DNA of 20,200 bases from an uncultured Collinsella sp. GTDB lineage: Bacteria > Actinomycetota > Coriobacteriia > Coriobacteriales > Coriobacteriaceae. The translations under genes were made by a program, and so were the position numbers. Below the pieces are notes generated by a model. The model searched no databases and was not told the origin of the DNA. It worked only from the letters and a program-made list of their open reading frames with translations. The stretch is from positions 1 through 20,200 of the forward strand of contig UQUD01000033.1 of assembly GCA_900544225.1 (NCBI GenBank). The letters run 5' to 3'. Positions 8,830 to 14,331 of this stretch are shown one piece after another. Position 1 is the first letter of the stretch; each line of letters starts with the position of its first letter.

Positions 8830-8885
8830 CATATCTATCGCTAATTCGCATCGAGCGATTGTTCAACAACTTTTTCGAAAGAAAT

Positions 8886-8923
8886 AAGGGGTCCTTGTTC
8901 TGGCGTTCAGACAAGGACCCCTT
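8886..8923 (-). terminator. Intrinsic terminator of the rsmG-parAB cluster, possibly bidirectional
   Basis: A long stem (AAGGGGTCCTTGT pairing with ACAAGGACCCCTT, extended by CTG/CAG with one bulged T) around a GCGTT loop. It lies 26 bp beyond the stop of the small gene downstream of parB. On the minus strand the tail is TTATTTCTTTC, an imperfect T tract; on the plus strand A-rich sequence follows, so minus-strand use is more likely. Confidence 0.75.
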
Positions 8924-8940
8924 AAAAAAGGCTAGTAATT

Positions 8941-8954
8941 GTTAGGTACCTAAA
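8941..8954. repeat. Palindromic 14-mer, copy 1 of 2
   Basis: GTTAGGTACCTAAA, with the 12-bp perfect palindrome TTAGGTACCTAA, occurs here and at 12442-12455. This copy contains the stop codon of the small gene downstream of parB. Function unknown; chance repetition of a 14-mer in a 20-kb window is not negligible. Confidence 0.5.
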
Positions 8955-9204
8955 AGCCTACATTTTCCCATTGATGGTTAACCCAATCTTGATTAATCTT
9001 GGGATTCTTAGTTACCTGAGCTGTACGCATAGCGACATCCTCAGTCATAACATCCATTTTCTTTTTGGACGTATCGACGATATCTTGCGCTCCGCGAAGC
9101 AGACGACCACGCAATTCATCATCTGTTGCGATCTTAAATCCCGCAAACGCACCAACCGCTACAGTTGCAGCCAAAGCAAGAGCAGTCAGAACTTTATTCT
9201 TCAT
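8950..9204 (-). CDS. Small membrane-anchored protein, translationally coupled to parB (unknown function)
   Basis: An 84-residue protein. It begins MKNKVLTALALAATVAVGAF, a basic start followed by one hydrophobic segment (about residues 4-23), then an amphipathic charged tail with DELRGRLLRGAQDIVDTSKK. The layout, one N-terminal membrane anchor plus a helical charged tail, resembles YtxH-type small proteins, but I cannot assign a family. ATG 9204 is preceded by GGGAG at 9211-9215; an upstream in-frame TTG at 9222 has no good ribosome-binding site. The start overlaps the end of parB by 11 bp, so expression should follow ParB. A terminator follows 26 bp after the stop, making it the last gene of the rsmG-parA-parB group. 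Confidence 0.75.
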   Translation of the reverse strand: MKNKVLTALALAATVAVGAFAGFKIATDDELRGRLLRGAQDIVDTSKKKMDVMTEDVAMRTAQVTKNPKINQDWVNHQWENVGF

Positions 9205-10099
9205 CCTGATCTCCCTGGTCAAATTGAATCATCTCGCCAAGAATGCGAGACAGCTCTTCCTCATCCTTAAACTCGATCTCGATTTTATTCTTGCCGCGCG
9301 AGCTCTTGACGCGAACGTTCGTGTTAAACACCTGACGCAGAACGCGTGCAGCCTTCTTAAAAGACTGAGGCGTTGCAGGGCGAGGTGTTTTAGGCGTCTC
9401 TCCGGCAGAAAACAGTGGGGCAAGATTTTCTGTCGCACGGACAGACAATCCCTCTGCAACAACCTTCTCAGCAAGATTAATGCGCGCATCTTCATACGGA
9501 ACCGCAAGAATTGCACGCGCATGACCAGCAGTCAGTTTGCCTTCGAAGATCATCTGCTGAACTACCTCTGGAAGATCAAGCAGGCGCAACGAATTGGTGA
9601 TTGCGGAACGAGACTTGCTGACAGCCTTTGACAAGGCTTCTTGAGTCATACCGCTCGCATCGATGAGCTGTCGATATCCCTTTGCCTCTTCGACGGGGTT
9701 AAGGTCAGAGCGCTGAAGGTTTTCAATCAGTGCGAGTGCAAGCATCTGCTCATCATCAACATCTTTAATGATGACGGGGAGCTCCTCAAGACCCGCAAGT
9801 TTCGAAGCCTGATAACGGCGCTCACCCGCGATAATCTCATAGCCATTACCGTGCTTGCGCACAAGAAGCGGCTGAAGAACGCCATGCTCCTGAATTGACT
9901 CACTCAACTCTCGAAGCTCGGTCTCGTTGAAGTGAATTCGTGGCTGATTTGGGTTCGGAACGATGTCTTCGATTGGAAGCTTAGTTTCCGAAACGGCATT
10001 TGATGCTGACGCTGCAGATCCACCAGTCTCATATTCAGCTTCTGAGACCAGTGCATTGAGACCACGACCCAAGCCGCCGCGCTTCTTAGGACTAGGCAC
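9194..10099 (-). CDS. parB: Chromosome-partitioning protein ParB (parS-binding CTPase)
   Basis: A 301-residue ParB/Spo0J. The N-terminal GLGRGLNALV is the conserved peptide that stimulates ParA ATPase. The CTP-binding core includes NQPRIHF, HGVLQPLLV and GERRYQASKLAG (residues about 92-103, usual GERRWRA). LIENLQRSDLNPVEEAKGY follows. A helix-turn-helix lies near 150-172 (MTQEALSKAVSKSRSAITNS) and a C-terminal dimerisation region near 250-290. The start is GTG 10099, preceded by GAGGTG with 7-base spacing and overlapping the parA stop by 8 bp. Partners visible in the window are ParA and four or five parS sites. ParB loads at parS, spreads, and recruits SMC for origin segregation. Confidence 0.96.
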   Translation of the reverse strand: MPSPKKRGGLGRGLNALVSEAEYETGGSAASASNAVSETKLPIEDIVPNPNQPRIHFNETELRELSESIQEHGVLQPLLVRKHGNGYEIIAGERRYQASKLAGLEELPVIIKDVDDEQMLALALIENLQRSDLNPVEEAKGYRQLIDASGMTQEALSKAVSKSRSAITNSLRLLDLPEVVQQMIFEGKLTAGHARAILAVPYEDARINLAEKVVAEGLSVRATENLAPLFSAGETPKTPRPATPQSFKKAARVLRQVFNTNVRVKSSRGKNKIEIEFKDEEELSRILGEMIQFDQGDQDEE

Positions 10100-10892
10100 G
10101 CTTAATCACCTCTTTAGCAAGGTTCATATACGCCTTTGCGCCCTTGTTCTGTGGCGCATAGGTAATTACTGGCTCTCCGAACGAGGGTGCTTCTGAAATT
10201 TTAACTGTGCGTGGAATCAAGGTCTTGAATGCCTTGTCACCAAAATACGATTGAACCTCTTCCACAACCTGGTTCGAAAGCGATGTACGCGAATCGTACA
10301 TAGTCATGAGCACGCCATAAGTATCAAGGCTCTTATTAAGGCGTGTTTTAACCATCTTCATCGATTCAAGCAGCTTTGTGACACCTTCGAGTGCGTAATA
10401 TTCGCATTGAATAGGAATCAAAACACTGTCTGCTGCTGTTAACGCATTGATGGTCAGCAAACCAAGCGATGGCGGGCAATCGATGAATATAAAATCAAAC
10501 TCATCCTGAACAGGCTCAAGCAGATCCTTTAAGCGAGTCTCACGGGCAATCGCACTGACAAGTTCGATTTCCGCACCCGCAAGCTGGATAGTTGCCGGGA
10601 TTACAAATACCTTATTGCAATTTGTATCAAGAACGAGCGATTCCGCCGGAACATCGTTCAGCAATGCATCATAGATGCAGTGATCGAGTTCTTCTTTTTC
10701 GATTCCAAAACCACTCGTACTATTACCCTGCGGGTCAAAATCGACAATTAACGTCTTTCGGCCCAGTTCACCCAACGCTGCTGCAAGATTTACAGCCGTG
10801 GTGGACTTACCTACGCCGCCTTTTTGGTTGATGATAGCAATGACACGCGTGTCTTTTGCACTCTTAGAACGCTTAACGTCGCGAAATCCCAC
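10092..10892 (-). CDS. parA: Chromosome-partitioning ATPase ParA (Soj)
   Basis: A 266-residue deviant-Walker ATPase that moves ParB-parS complexes over the nucleoid and, in several bacteria, modulates DnaA. Motifs: KGGVGKSTT (signature Lys24 and the P-loop, residues 24-32), VDFDPQGNST (switch I) and FIDCPPSLGLLT (Walker B). The first ~14 residues (RSKSAKDTR) form a short basic extension. The start is GTG 10892 with AGGAGG only 4 bases upstream, a tight but usable spacing. The 132 bp upstream to rsmG contain three perfect parS sites, so ParB bound there would cover any local parA promoter, a layout consistent with autoregulation; I found no convincing -35/-10 pair. Confidence 0.96.
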   Translation of the reverse strand: MGFRDVKRSKSAKDTRVIAIINQKGGVGKSTTAVNLAAALGELGRKTLIVDFDPQGNSTSGFGIEKEELDHCIYDALLNDVPAESLVLDTNCNKVFVIPATIQLAGAEIELVSAIARETRLKDLLEPVQDEFDFIFIDCPPSLGLLTINALTAADSVLIPIQCEYYALEGVTKLLESMKMVKTRLNKSLDTYGVLMTMYDSRTSLSNQVVEEVQSYFGDKAFKTLIPRTVKISEAPSFGEPVITYAPQNKGAKAYMNLAKEVIKRA

Positions 10893-10930
10893 GGTCCCTC
10901 CTGGTGTATTTAAAGCTGTTGAATGGAGGA

Positions 10931-10946
10931 TGTTTCACGTGAAACA
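10931..10946. other. parS: parS site (perfect)
   Basis: TGTTTCACGTGAAACA, an exact match to the 16-bp palindromic ParB-binding consensus, 39 bp upstream of the parA start. Confidence 0.97.
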
Positions 10947-10959
10947 ATCCGATTCGGCA

Positions 10960-10995
10960 TCGATTGTTATGTTTCACGTGAAACATAACAATCGA
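10960..10995. repeat. 36-bp perfect palindrome centred on the middle parS
   Basis: The arms extend the central parS at 10970-10985 by 10 bp on each side (TCGATTGTTA and its exact complement), so the whole 36 bp is self-complementary. The other two perfect parS sites lack such arms: the third extends by only 1 bp per side. It could form a hairpin in the rsmG-parA transcript or a cruciform. Confidence 0.9.
10970..10985. other. parS: parS site (perfect, central)
   Basis: TGTTTCACGTGAAACA, starting 39 bp after the first site; it is the core of a 36-bp palindrome. Confidence 0.97.
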
Positions 10996-11007
10996 CACTA
11001 TCCATTA

Positions 11008-11023
11008 TGTTTCACGTGAAACA
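11008..11023. other. parS: parS site (perfect)
   Basis: TGTTTCACGTGAAACA, starting 38 bp after the central site and ending one base before the rsmG stop codon. Near-equal spacing puts the three sites at close helical phase. Confidence 0.97.
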
Positions 11024-11024
11024 T

Positions 11025-11762
11025 CTAGGCAAGCGGATTCTTTTTTGCCATGCCATTAGCACGAGGAAGAGAAACCGAGGCATGACGAGTCTTTTTAAGG
11101 ATAATAAATTCACGGTGACCCAGACCATTCGGCAAATCAAGGTCGTCCGTCATAAGCGTGGTAAAGCCGCATATCTTTGCAGCAGCAATACCAGATTGAA
11201 ACTCTTCATCAGATGGATTCCCCTTCGTAATAACAAAGAGACCACCATCTTTTAGAAAGGGAGAAGCATATTCAACGAGAACCGGTAATGGTGCGAGCGC
11301 ACGGGCGGTCACAACTGCAAATTGCTTCTTATGGGATCGAGCATATTCCTCAAGACGATCGTGAACGGCATAAGCATGCTTGAGTCTAAGCGCACTAACA
11401 AAGGAGTTAACAGCATCTACTTTCTTGCCAACGGAATCGATATAGGTAGCCTTTCGCCCACTTGCAATAGTCAACGGAATACCTGGAAATCCAGCACCGG
11501 TACCCATATCAAGCAAAGCACCTTCAGGAGCTTTATCAATATAGGGCAGTAAAACAAGTGAGTCCAGAATATGAAGGACGGCTGCATCATCAACATTCAG
11601 GATGCGCGTTAGATTAGTAGTCTTATTGGCCTCCAGAACAAGATCAAGATGCTTGATACAGACACGAAGGCTCTCGTCGGAGACCTTCAAAGAATAGTCT
11701 TTGCGATACGAAATAAGACGGCCCAGCATTTGGCTTGCCTGCTCATCAGTTAAAACAAACAA
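11025..11762 (-). CDS. rsmG: 16S rRNA (guanine-527-N7)-methyltransferase
   Basis: A 245-residue SAM-dependent methyltransferase (formerly GidB) that modifies G527 of 16S rRNA; loss gives low-level streptomycin resistance in other bacteria. Motifs: NLTRI with HILDSLVLL downstream, the SAM-binding LLDMGTGAGFPGIPL (about residues 83-97), VTARALAPLPVLVEYA, and the typical C-terminal PRANGMAKKNPL. The start is TTG 11762 with AAGGAG five bases upstream; the frame runs 23 codons further to an ATG at 11831, but that lies inside the upstream terminator hairpin. The gene is directly after the khpB terminator and upstream of the parS sites and parA, the usual order in many bacteria. AT-rich compared with dnaA or dinG. 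Confidence 0.95.
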   Translation of the reverse strand: MFVLTDEQASQMLGRLISYRKDYSLKVSDESLRVCIKHLDLVLEANKTTNLTRILNVDDAAVLHILDSLVLLPYIDKAPEGALLDMGTGAGFPGIPLTIASGRKATYIDSVGKKVDAVNSFVSALRLKHAYAVHDRLEEYARSHKKQFAVVTARALAPLPVLVEYASPFLKDGGLFVITKGNPSDEEFQSGIAAAKICGFTTLMTDDLDLPNGLGHREFIILKKTRHASVSLPRANGMAKKNPLA

Positions 11763-11807
11763 GACGACTCCTTTCTGACAAAAATCAGTGTATCGAGAAC
11801 TTTTGAC

Positions 11808-11839
11808 AAAAAAAGGGGACGTGGAAACCACGTCCCCTT
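11808..11839 (-). terminator. Intrinsic terminator after khpB
   Basis: On the minus strand, AAGGGGACGTGG, loop TTT, then CCACGTCCCC, followed by an uninterrupted run of seven T or more. It begins 18 bp after the khpB stop and ends the rpmH-khpB operon. rsmG therefore needs read-through or its own promoter in the 45-bp gap, where I see no clear one. Confidence 0.92.
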
Positions 11840-11857
11840 AGCATAGACTCAAGAAGA

Positions 11858-12427
11858 TTATCGAGCAACAATCACAACATGGCGATCGGGGTCAGAGCCC
11901 TCAGAATGCGTGTCGACAGCATCGTTACCACGAAGGGCAATATGAACCAGTCGACGTTCGTAGGCATTCATAGGCGGCAAGGAAACACTTTTATGAGTGC
12001 GAATAGCGCGCTCGGCAGCGGACTGGGCCATAGAAGCAACCTTGTCCTGTCGACGGCTCTTATAACCTTCGACGTCGACGACGACCGGATACCTAAAGCC
12101 AAGCTTGCGACTCACCAACAGGGAGAACATAACTTGAAGAGCATCGAGGGTACGTCCATGACGGCCAATGAGAACAGCAAGATCAGGAGCAGTTACGTCC
12201 AGGATCAACTCGCCCTCGTCACCCTCATACTCATCGATGGGTGAGTTCGCCGCATCGAAGTGCGAAAGGATGGAACGCAGAATGGAAATAGCCACATCGG
12301 CAATGGTGTCGAGCTCCTCATCGGTCAGCTCTTCACCAGCCTTGTAACGCTGTGCAATCTCGGGATAATCGCCCGCGACCCGCGGGGCAACCTCCTCAAG
12401 CATATCCTCGACGATCTCTTCAGACAT
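11858..12427 (-). CDS. khpB: RNA-binding protein KhpB/Jag (KH and R3H domains)
   Basis: A 189-residue protein. The N-terminal acidic helix region (1-60) replaces the usual Jag-N domain, which is absent. A KH domain near 75-120 has the GRHG loop (88-91, in VLIGRHGRTLDALQVM). A C-terminal R3H domain near 145-189 carries ERRLVHIAL (the Arg-x3-His motif) and the DTHSEGSDPDRHVVI ending typical of the family. It binds RNA and, with KhpA in Gram-positive bacteria, affects cell division and small RNAs. ATG 12427 is chosen because GGAG lies six bases upstream; an in-frame TTG at 12439 would overlap that site. It is the last gene before the operon terminator, following yidC as in most bacteria. Confidence 0.93.
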   Translation of the reverse strand: MSEEIVEDMLEEVAPRVAGDYPEIAQRYKAGEELTDEELDTIADVAISILRSILSHFDAANSPIDEYEGDEGELILDVTAPDLAVLIGRHGRTLDALQVMFSLLVSRKLGFRYPVVVDVEGYKSRRQDKVASMAQSAAERAIRTHKSVSLPPMNAYERRLVHIALRGNDAVDTHSEGSDPDRHVVIVAR

Positions 12428-12441
12428 AACGAACTCCAAAA

Positions 12442-12455
12442 GTTAGGTACCTAAA
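12442..12455. repeat. Palindromic 14-mer, copy 2 of 2
   Basis: GTTAGGTACCTAAA, identical to 8941-8954. This copy lies in the short gap between the yidC stop and the khpB ribosome-binding site, so like copy 1 it is just 3' of a membrane-protein gene. Confidence 0.5.
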
Positions 12456-12471
12456 TAAGAATACTATCCCA

Positions 12472-13242
12472 CTACTTCTTCTTGTGCGGACGCGGCTTCT
12501 TCTCGCGACGGGTAACCTCGACCTGCAGCGGAGCGTTCTTGAGGCGCTCCTCCTCATCGGCCTTAGCCTTGTCGATAACCTTCTGCGTCACGAAGATCTG
12601 CTGGATAACCTGCCAGGCAGAAGACACATCGTAGTACAGCAGAACGCCGACGGGCAGGCTCCAGCCCATCCAAAGCATCATGACGGTCATGACGACGGCC
12701 ATCATGCGCATGCTCTGGGCCTGCTGACCGGTCTGATTGCGAGACATATACAGCTGCGGAATCAGGGTCAAGACAGCGAACAGAATCAGGCAAACCAGTG
12801 CAGGCAGCGCAACCATAAAGCCATCGGCAAAAGAAGCGCTCGGCGTGGTGGTAAGGTCAGGCAGGATGTTGAAGAACGAGAACGTGCCGTCGCTAAAGTA
12901 CTGCGGCAGGTTACGCAGCAGCGTAAACAGGGCGAACAGGACAGGCATCTGGATCAACAGCGGCAGACAACCAGCCATGGGGTTGAACTTGTTCTCGCTG
13001 TAGAACTTCTGCATCTCCTCGGCCTGACGCTGGGGATCGTCGGCATAGCGCTCCTGGATCTCGAGCATCTTAGGCTGCAGCACCTGCATGCGAGCCGTCG
13101 ACTTGGTCGACTTGAGCATAAGCGGCGTCAGCAGCAGACGGATGATGACCACCAGGATGATGATGGACAGGCCCCAGTCGACCGCAAAGGTCTGGATGAG
13201 CTTGAGCAGCTCGAAAAGGATGTTAACGATCCAATCCCACAT
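12472..13242 (-). CDS. yidC: Membrane protein insertase YidC/Oxa1
   Basis: A 256-residue insertase of the short Gram-positive type, without the large periplasmic domain of E. coli YidC and without a lipobox. It inserts and folds membrane proteins alone or with SecYEG. Membrane segments are near 24-44 (LSIIILVVIIRLLLTPLML, with the conserved groove Arg35), around FNPMAGCLPLLIQMPVLFAL, around FMVALPALVCLILFAVLTLI, and around MAVVMTVMMLWMGWSLPVG with VLLYYDVSSAWQVIQQ. The cytoplasmic hairpin (QERYADDPQRQAEEMQKFY) follows the first of these. The C-terminal tail is strongly basic (RREKKPRPHKKK), a known ribosome-contact feature. GGAGG lies nine bases before the ATG. Confidence 0.96.
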   Translation of the reverse strand: MWDWIVNILFELLKLIQTFAVDWGLSIIILVVIIRLLLTPLMLKSTKSTARMQVLQPKMLEIQERYADDPQRQAEEMQKFYSENKFNPMAGCLPLLIQMPVLFALFTLLRNLPQYFSDGTFSFFNILPDLTTTPSASFADGFMVALPALVCLILFAVLTLIPQLYMSRNQTGQQAQSMRMMAVVMTVMMLWMGWSLPVGVLLYYDVSSAWQVIQQIFVTQKVIDKAKADEEERLKNAPLQVEVTRREKKPRPHKKK

Positions 13243-13271
13243 GTAAGTTTTCCTCCGATAGCGAGTGCCCG

Positions 13272-13496
13272 CTAGGGCACAGGGTCATAACCGCCGACGT
13301 GCAGGGGATTGCAGCGAGCGATGCGCCTCACGGCAAGCCAGCAGCCTCTCAAAACACCGTACTTCTCAATCGCCTGAACGGCATATTGCGAGCACGTTGG
13401 GTAATAAATGCAGGCGTCAGGCAATAAGGGCGAAATAACCTGTTGATATATGCGAATAGGAGCGATGGCAACACGTCGCAAAACGTGATTGCTCAT
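13272..13496 (-). CDS. yidD: Membrane protein insertion efficiency factor YidD
   Basis: A 74-residue protein with the family core IRIYQQVISPLLPDACIYYP, then TCSQYAVQAIEKYG, then RCNPLHVGGYDPVP. It is a small, basic, membrane-associated factor that helps YidC-dependent insertion. Its ATG overlaps the rnpA stop as ATGA (13493-13496), indicating translational coupling. Confidence 0.95.
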   Translation of the reverse strand: MSNHVLRRVAIAPIRIYQQVISPLLPDACIYYPTCSQYAVQAIEKYGVLRGCWLAVRRIARCNPLHVGGYDPVP

Positions 13497-13831
13497 CGCT
13501 CCTCCCCGGCAACGCCGGCGCGTTTCATAAGCGAACGCAATGCCTTGTCCATCTCCTGAGGCGAAGAGATCCTCGTCTTGGGAGTAGCGAACAAGATGAT
13601 GTCATAACCCGCAACGGGAAATCCGCAGCTGCGGGCGGCCTCGCGCATCACACGCTTAGAACGGTTGCGCACGACTGCGCAACCGAGCCGTTTAGCACCA
13701 ACGAAGGCGACCCTTCCGGAGTCGCCTTCGCCAACCGATTCACATATGGTCATTCGAATCAGAGGGTGATTGAAACGACGCCCCTGACTGAACACATGCT
13801 CGAAATCTTGCCGAGACTTAATAGTCTTCAT
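13493..13831 (-). CDS. rnpA: Ribonuclease P protein component
   Basis: A 112-residue basic protein, the partner of the RNase P RNA in tRNA 5' maturation. The conserved RNR motif is seen in VVRNRSKRVMREAARSCGF, with the N-terminal FEHVFSQGRRF and AFVGAKRLGCAV strands. No clear ribosome-binding site precedes the ATG at 13831; it starts only 20 bp after the rpmH stop, so it may depend on coupling to rpmH. It overlaps yidD by 4 bp. Confidence 0.95.
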   Translation of the reverse strand: MKTIKSRQDFEHVFSQGRRFNHPLIRMTICESVGEGDSGRVAFVGAKRLGCAVVRNRSKRVMREAARSCGFPVAGYDIILFATPKTRISSPQEMDKALRSLMKRAGVAGEER

Positions 13832-13851
13832 GCGAGATGTGTGTATCGCTG

Positions 13852-13986
13852 CTAGACAGTGAGACGCTTGCGGCCCTTGGCGCGGCGACGGGCGAGCACG
13901 GCACGACCACCCTTGGTGGCCATACGGGCACGGAAGCCATGGGTCTTGGCACGCTTACGCTTATTAGGCTGATACGTACGCTTCAT
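13852..13986 (-). CDS. rpmH: 50S ribosomal protein L34
   Basis: A 44-residue, highly basic protein, MKRTYQPNKRKRAKTHGFRA at the start and the AVLARRRAKGRKRL ending, the complete L34 pattern. AGGAGG is eight bases before the ATG. It is the first gene of the operon rpmH-rnpA-yidD-yidC-khpB, the usual neighbour of dnaA and the origin. Confidence 0.98.
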   Translation of the reverse strand: MKRTYQPNKRKRAKTHGFRARMATKGGRAVLARRRAKGRKRLTV

Positions 13987-14058
13987 CTTAAGTTCCTCCT
14001 GCTGCATTTCGAGTGTCCGCGGGAGCGCGGACGCAGATATAGACACGTGAGCTTGAAG

Positions 14059-14088
14059 ATTGTAGGGAAATCAATGTTCAAATGTCAA
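14059..14088 (-). promoter_or_regulatory. Sigma-70-type promoter of the rpmH operon
   Basis: On the minus strand, a consensus -35 TTGACA (14083-14088) and a -10 TACAAT (14059-14064) separated by 18 bp. The -10 lies 72 bp upstream of the rpmH ATG. Confidence 0.85.
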
Positions 14089-14183
14089 GAAATCAAAGGT
14101 AAAAGGTTGCGTAGTTCACACGGTTCCCCCATAAGCTCAACCGAAATTTGCGCCGCATTACAACTTTTCACGATATTTCATCG

Positions 14184-14196
14184 AGTTTTCGACAGG
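14184..14196 (+). promoter_or_regulatory. DnaA-box-like element
   Basis: AGTTTTCGACAGG; core TTTTCGACA differs from the relaxed box TTWTNCACA only at position 6 (C to G), and the flanking AGG is as in strong E. coli boxes. Confidence 0.65.
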
Positions 14197-14236
14197 TCAT
14201 GTTGGCAATGTTGAGAACTTTTCGCCTGTTTTCCAA

Positions 14237-14249
14237 AGTTTTCAACAGG
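14237..14249 (+). promoter_or_regulatory. DnaA-box-like element, consensus form
   Basis: AGTTTTCAACAGG, identical to the element at 17396-17408 on the other strand. Its core TTTTCAACA differs from the relaxed box TTWTNCACA only at position 6 (C to A). Confidence 0.75.
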
Positions 14250-14331
14250 TTTTGAAAAGTTGTCGAAAGATGAGAAACATTGCACGGTGAGCTACTATTT
14301 GTTCGAAACCTTTTGAAAGATTGCGAGCGGC

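Larger units (their letters stand above)
13987..14331. other. oriC: Origin-side intergenic region (345 bp), left half of a probable bipartite oriC
   Basis: No gene is seen here. It holds the rpmH promoter (14059-14088, minus strand) and, at 14184-14269, a cluster of DnaA-box-like elements on both strands: 14184-14196 (+), 14207-14219 (-, AGTTCTCAACATT), 14237-14249 (+) and 14261-14269 (-, CTTTCGACA), plus a weaker TTTTCAAAA at about 14250-14258 (-). The region divides the minus-strand genes on the left from the plus-strand genes on the right, as expected near a bidirectional origin. A short CTACTA at 14292-14297 could be two DnaA-trio triplets but is too short to call. Confidence 0.75.

Noticed and set aside
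12484..13275. 263-codon plus-strand frame opposite yidC
   Set aside because: His/Gln/Asp-rich shadow of the yidC codons.
14292..14300. CTACTATTT as a second DnaA-trio run or as a -10 box of the GHKL-dnaA operon
   Set aside because: Only two triplets fit the trio pattern, and no -35 is at the proper distance.
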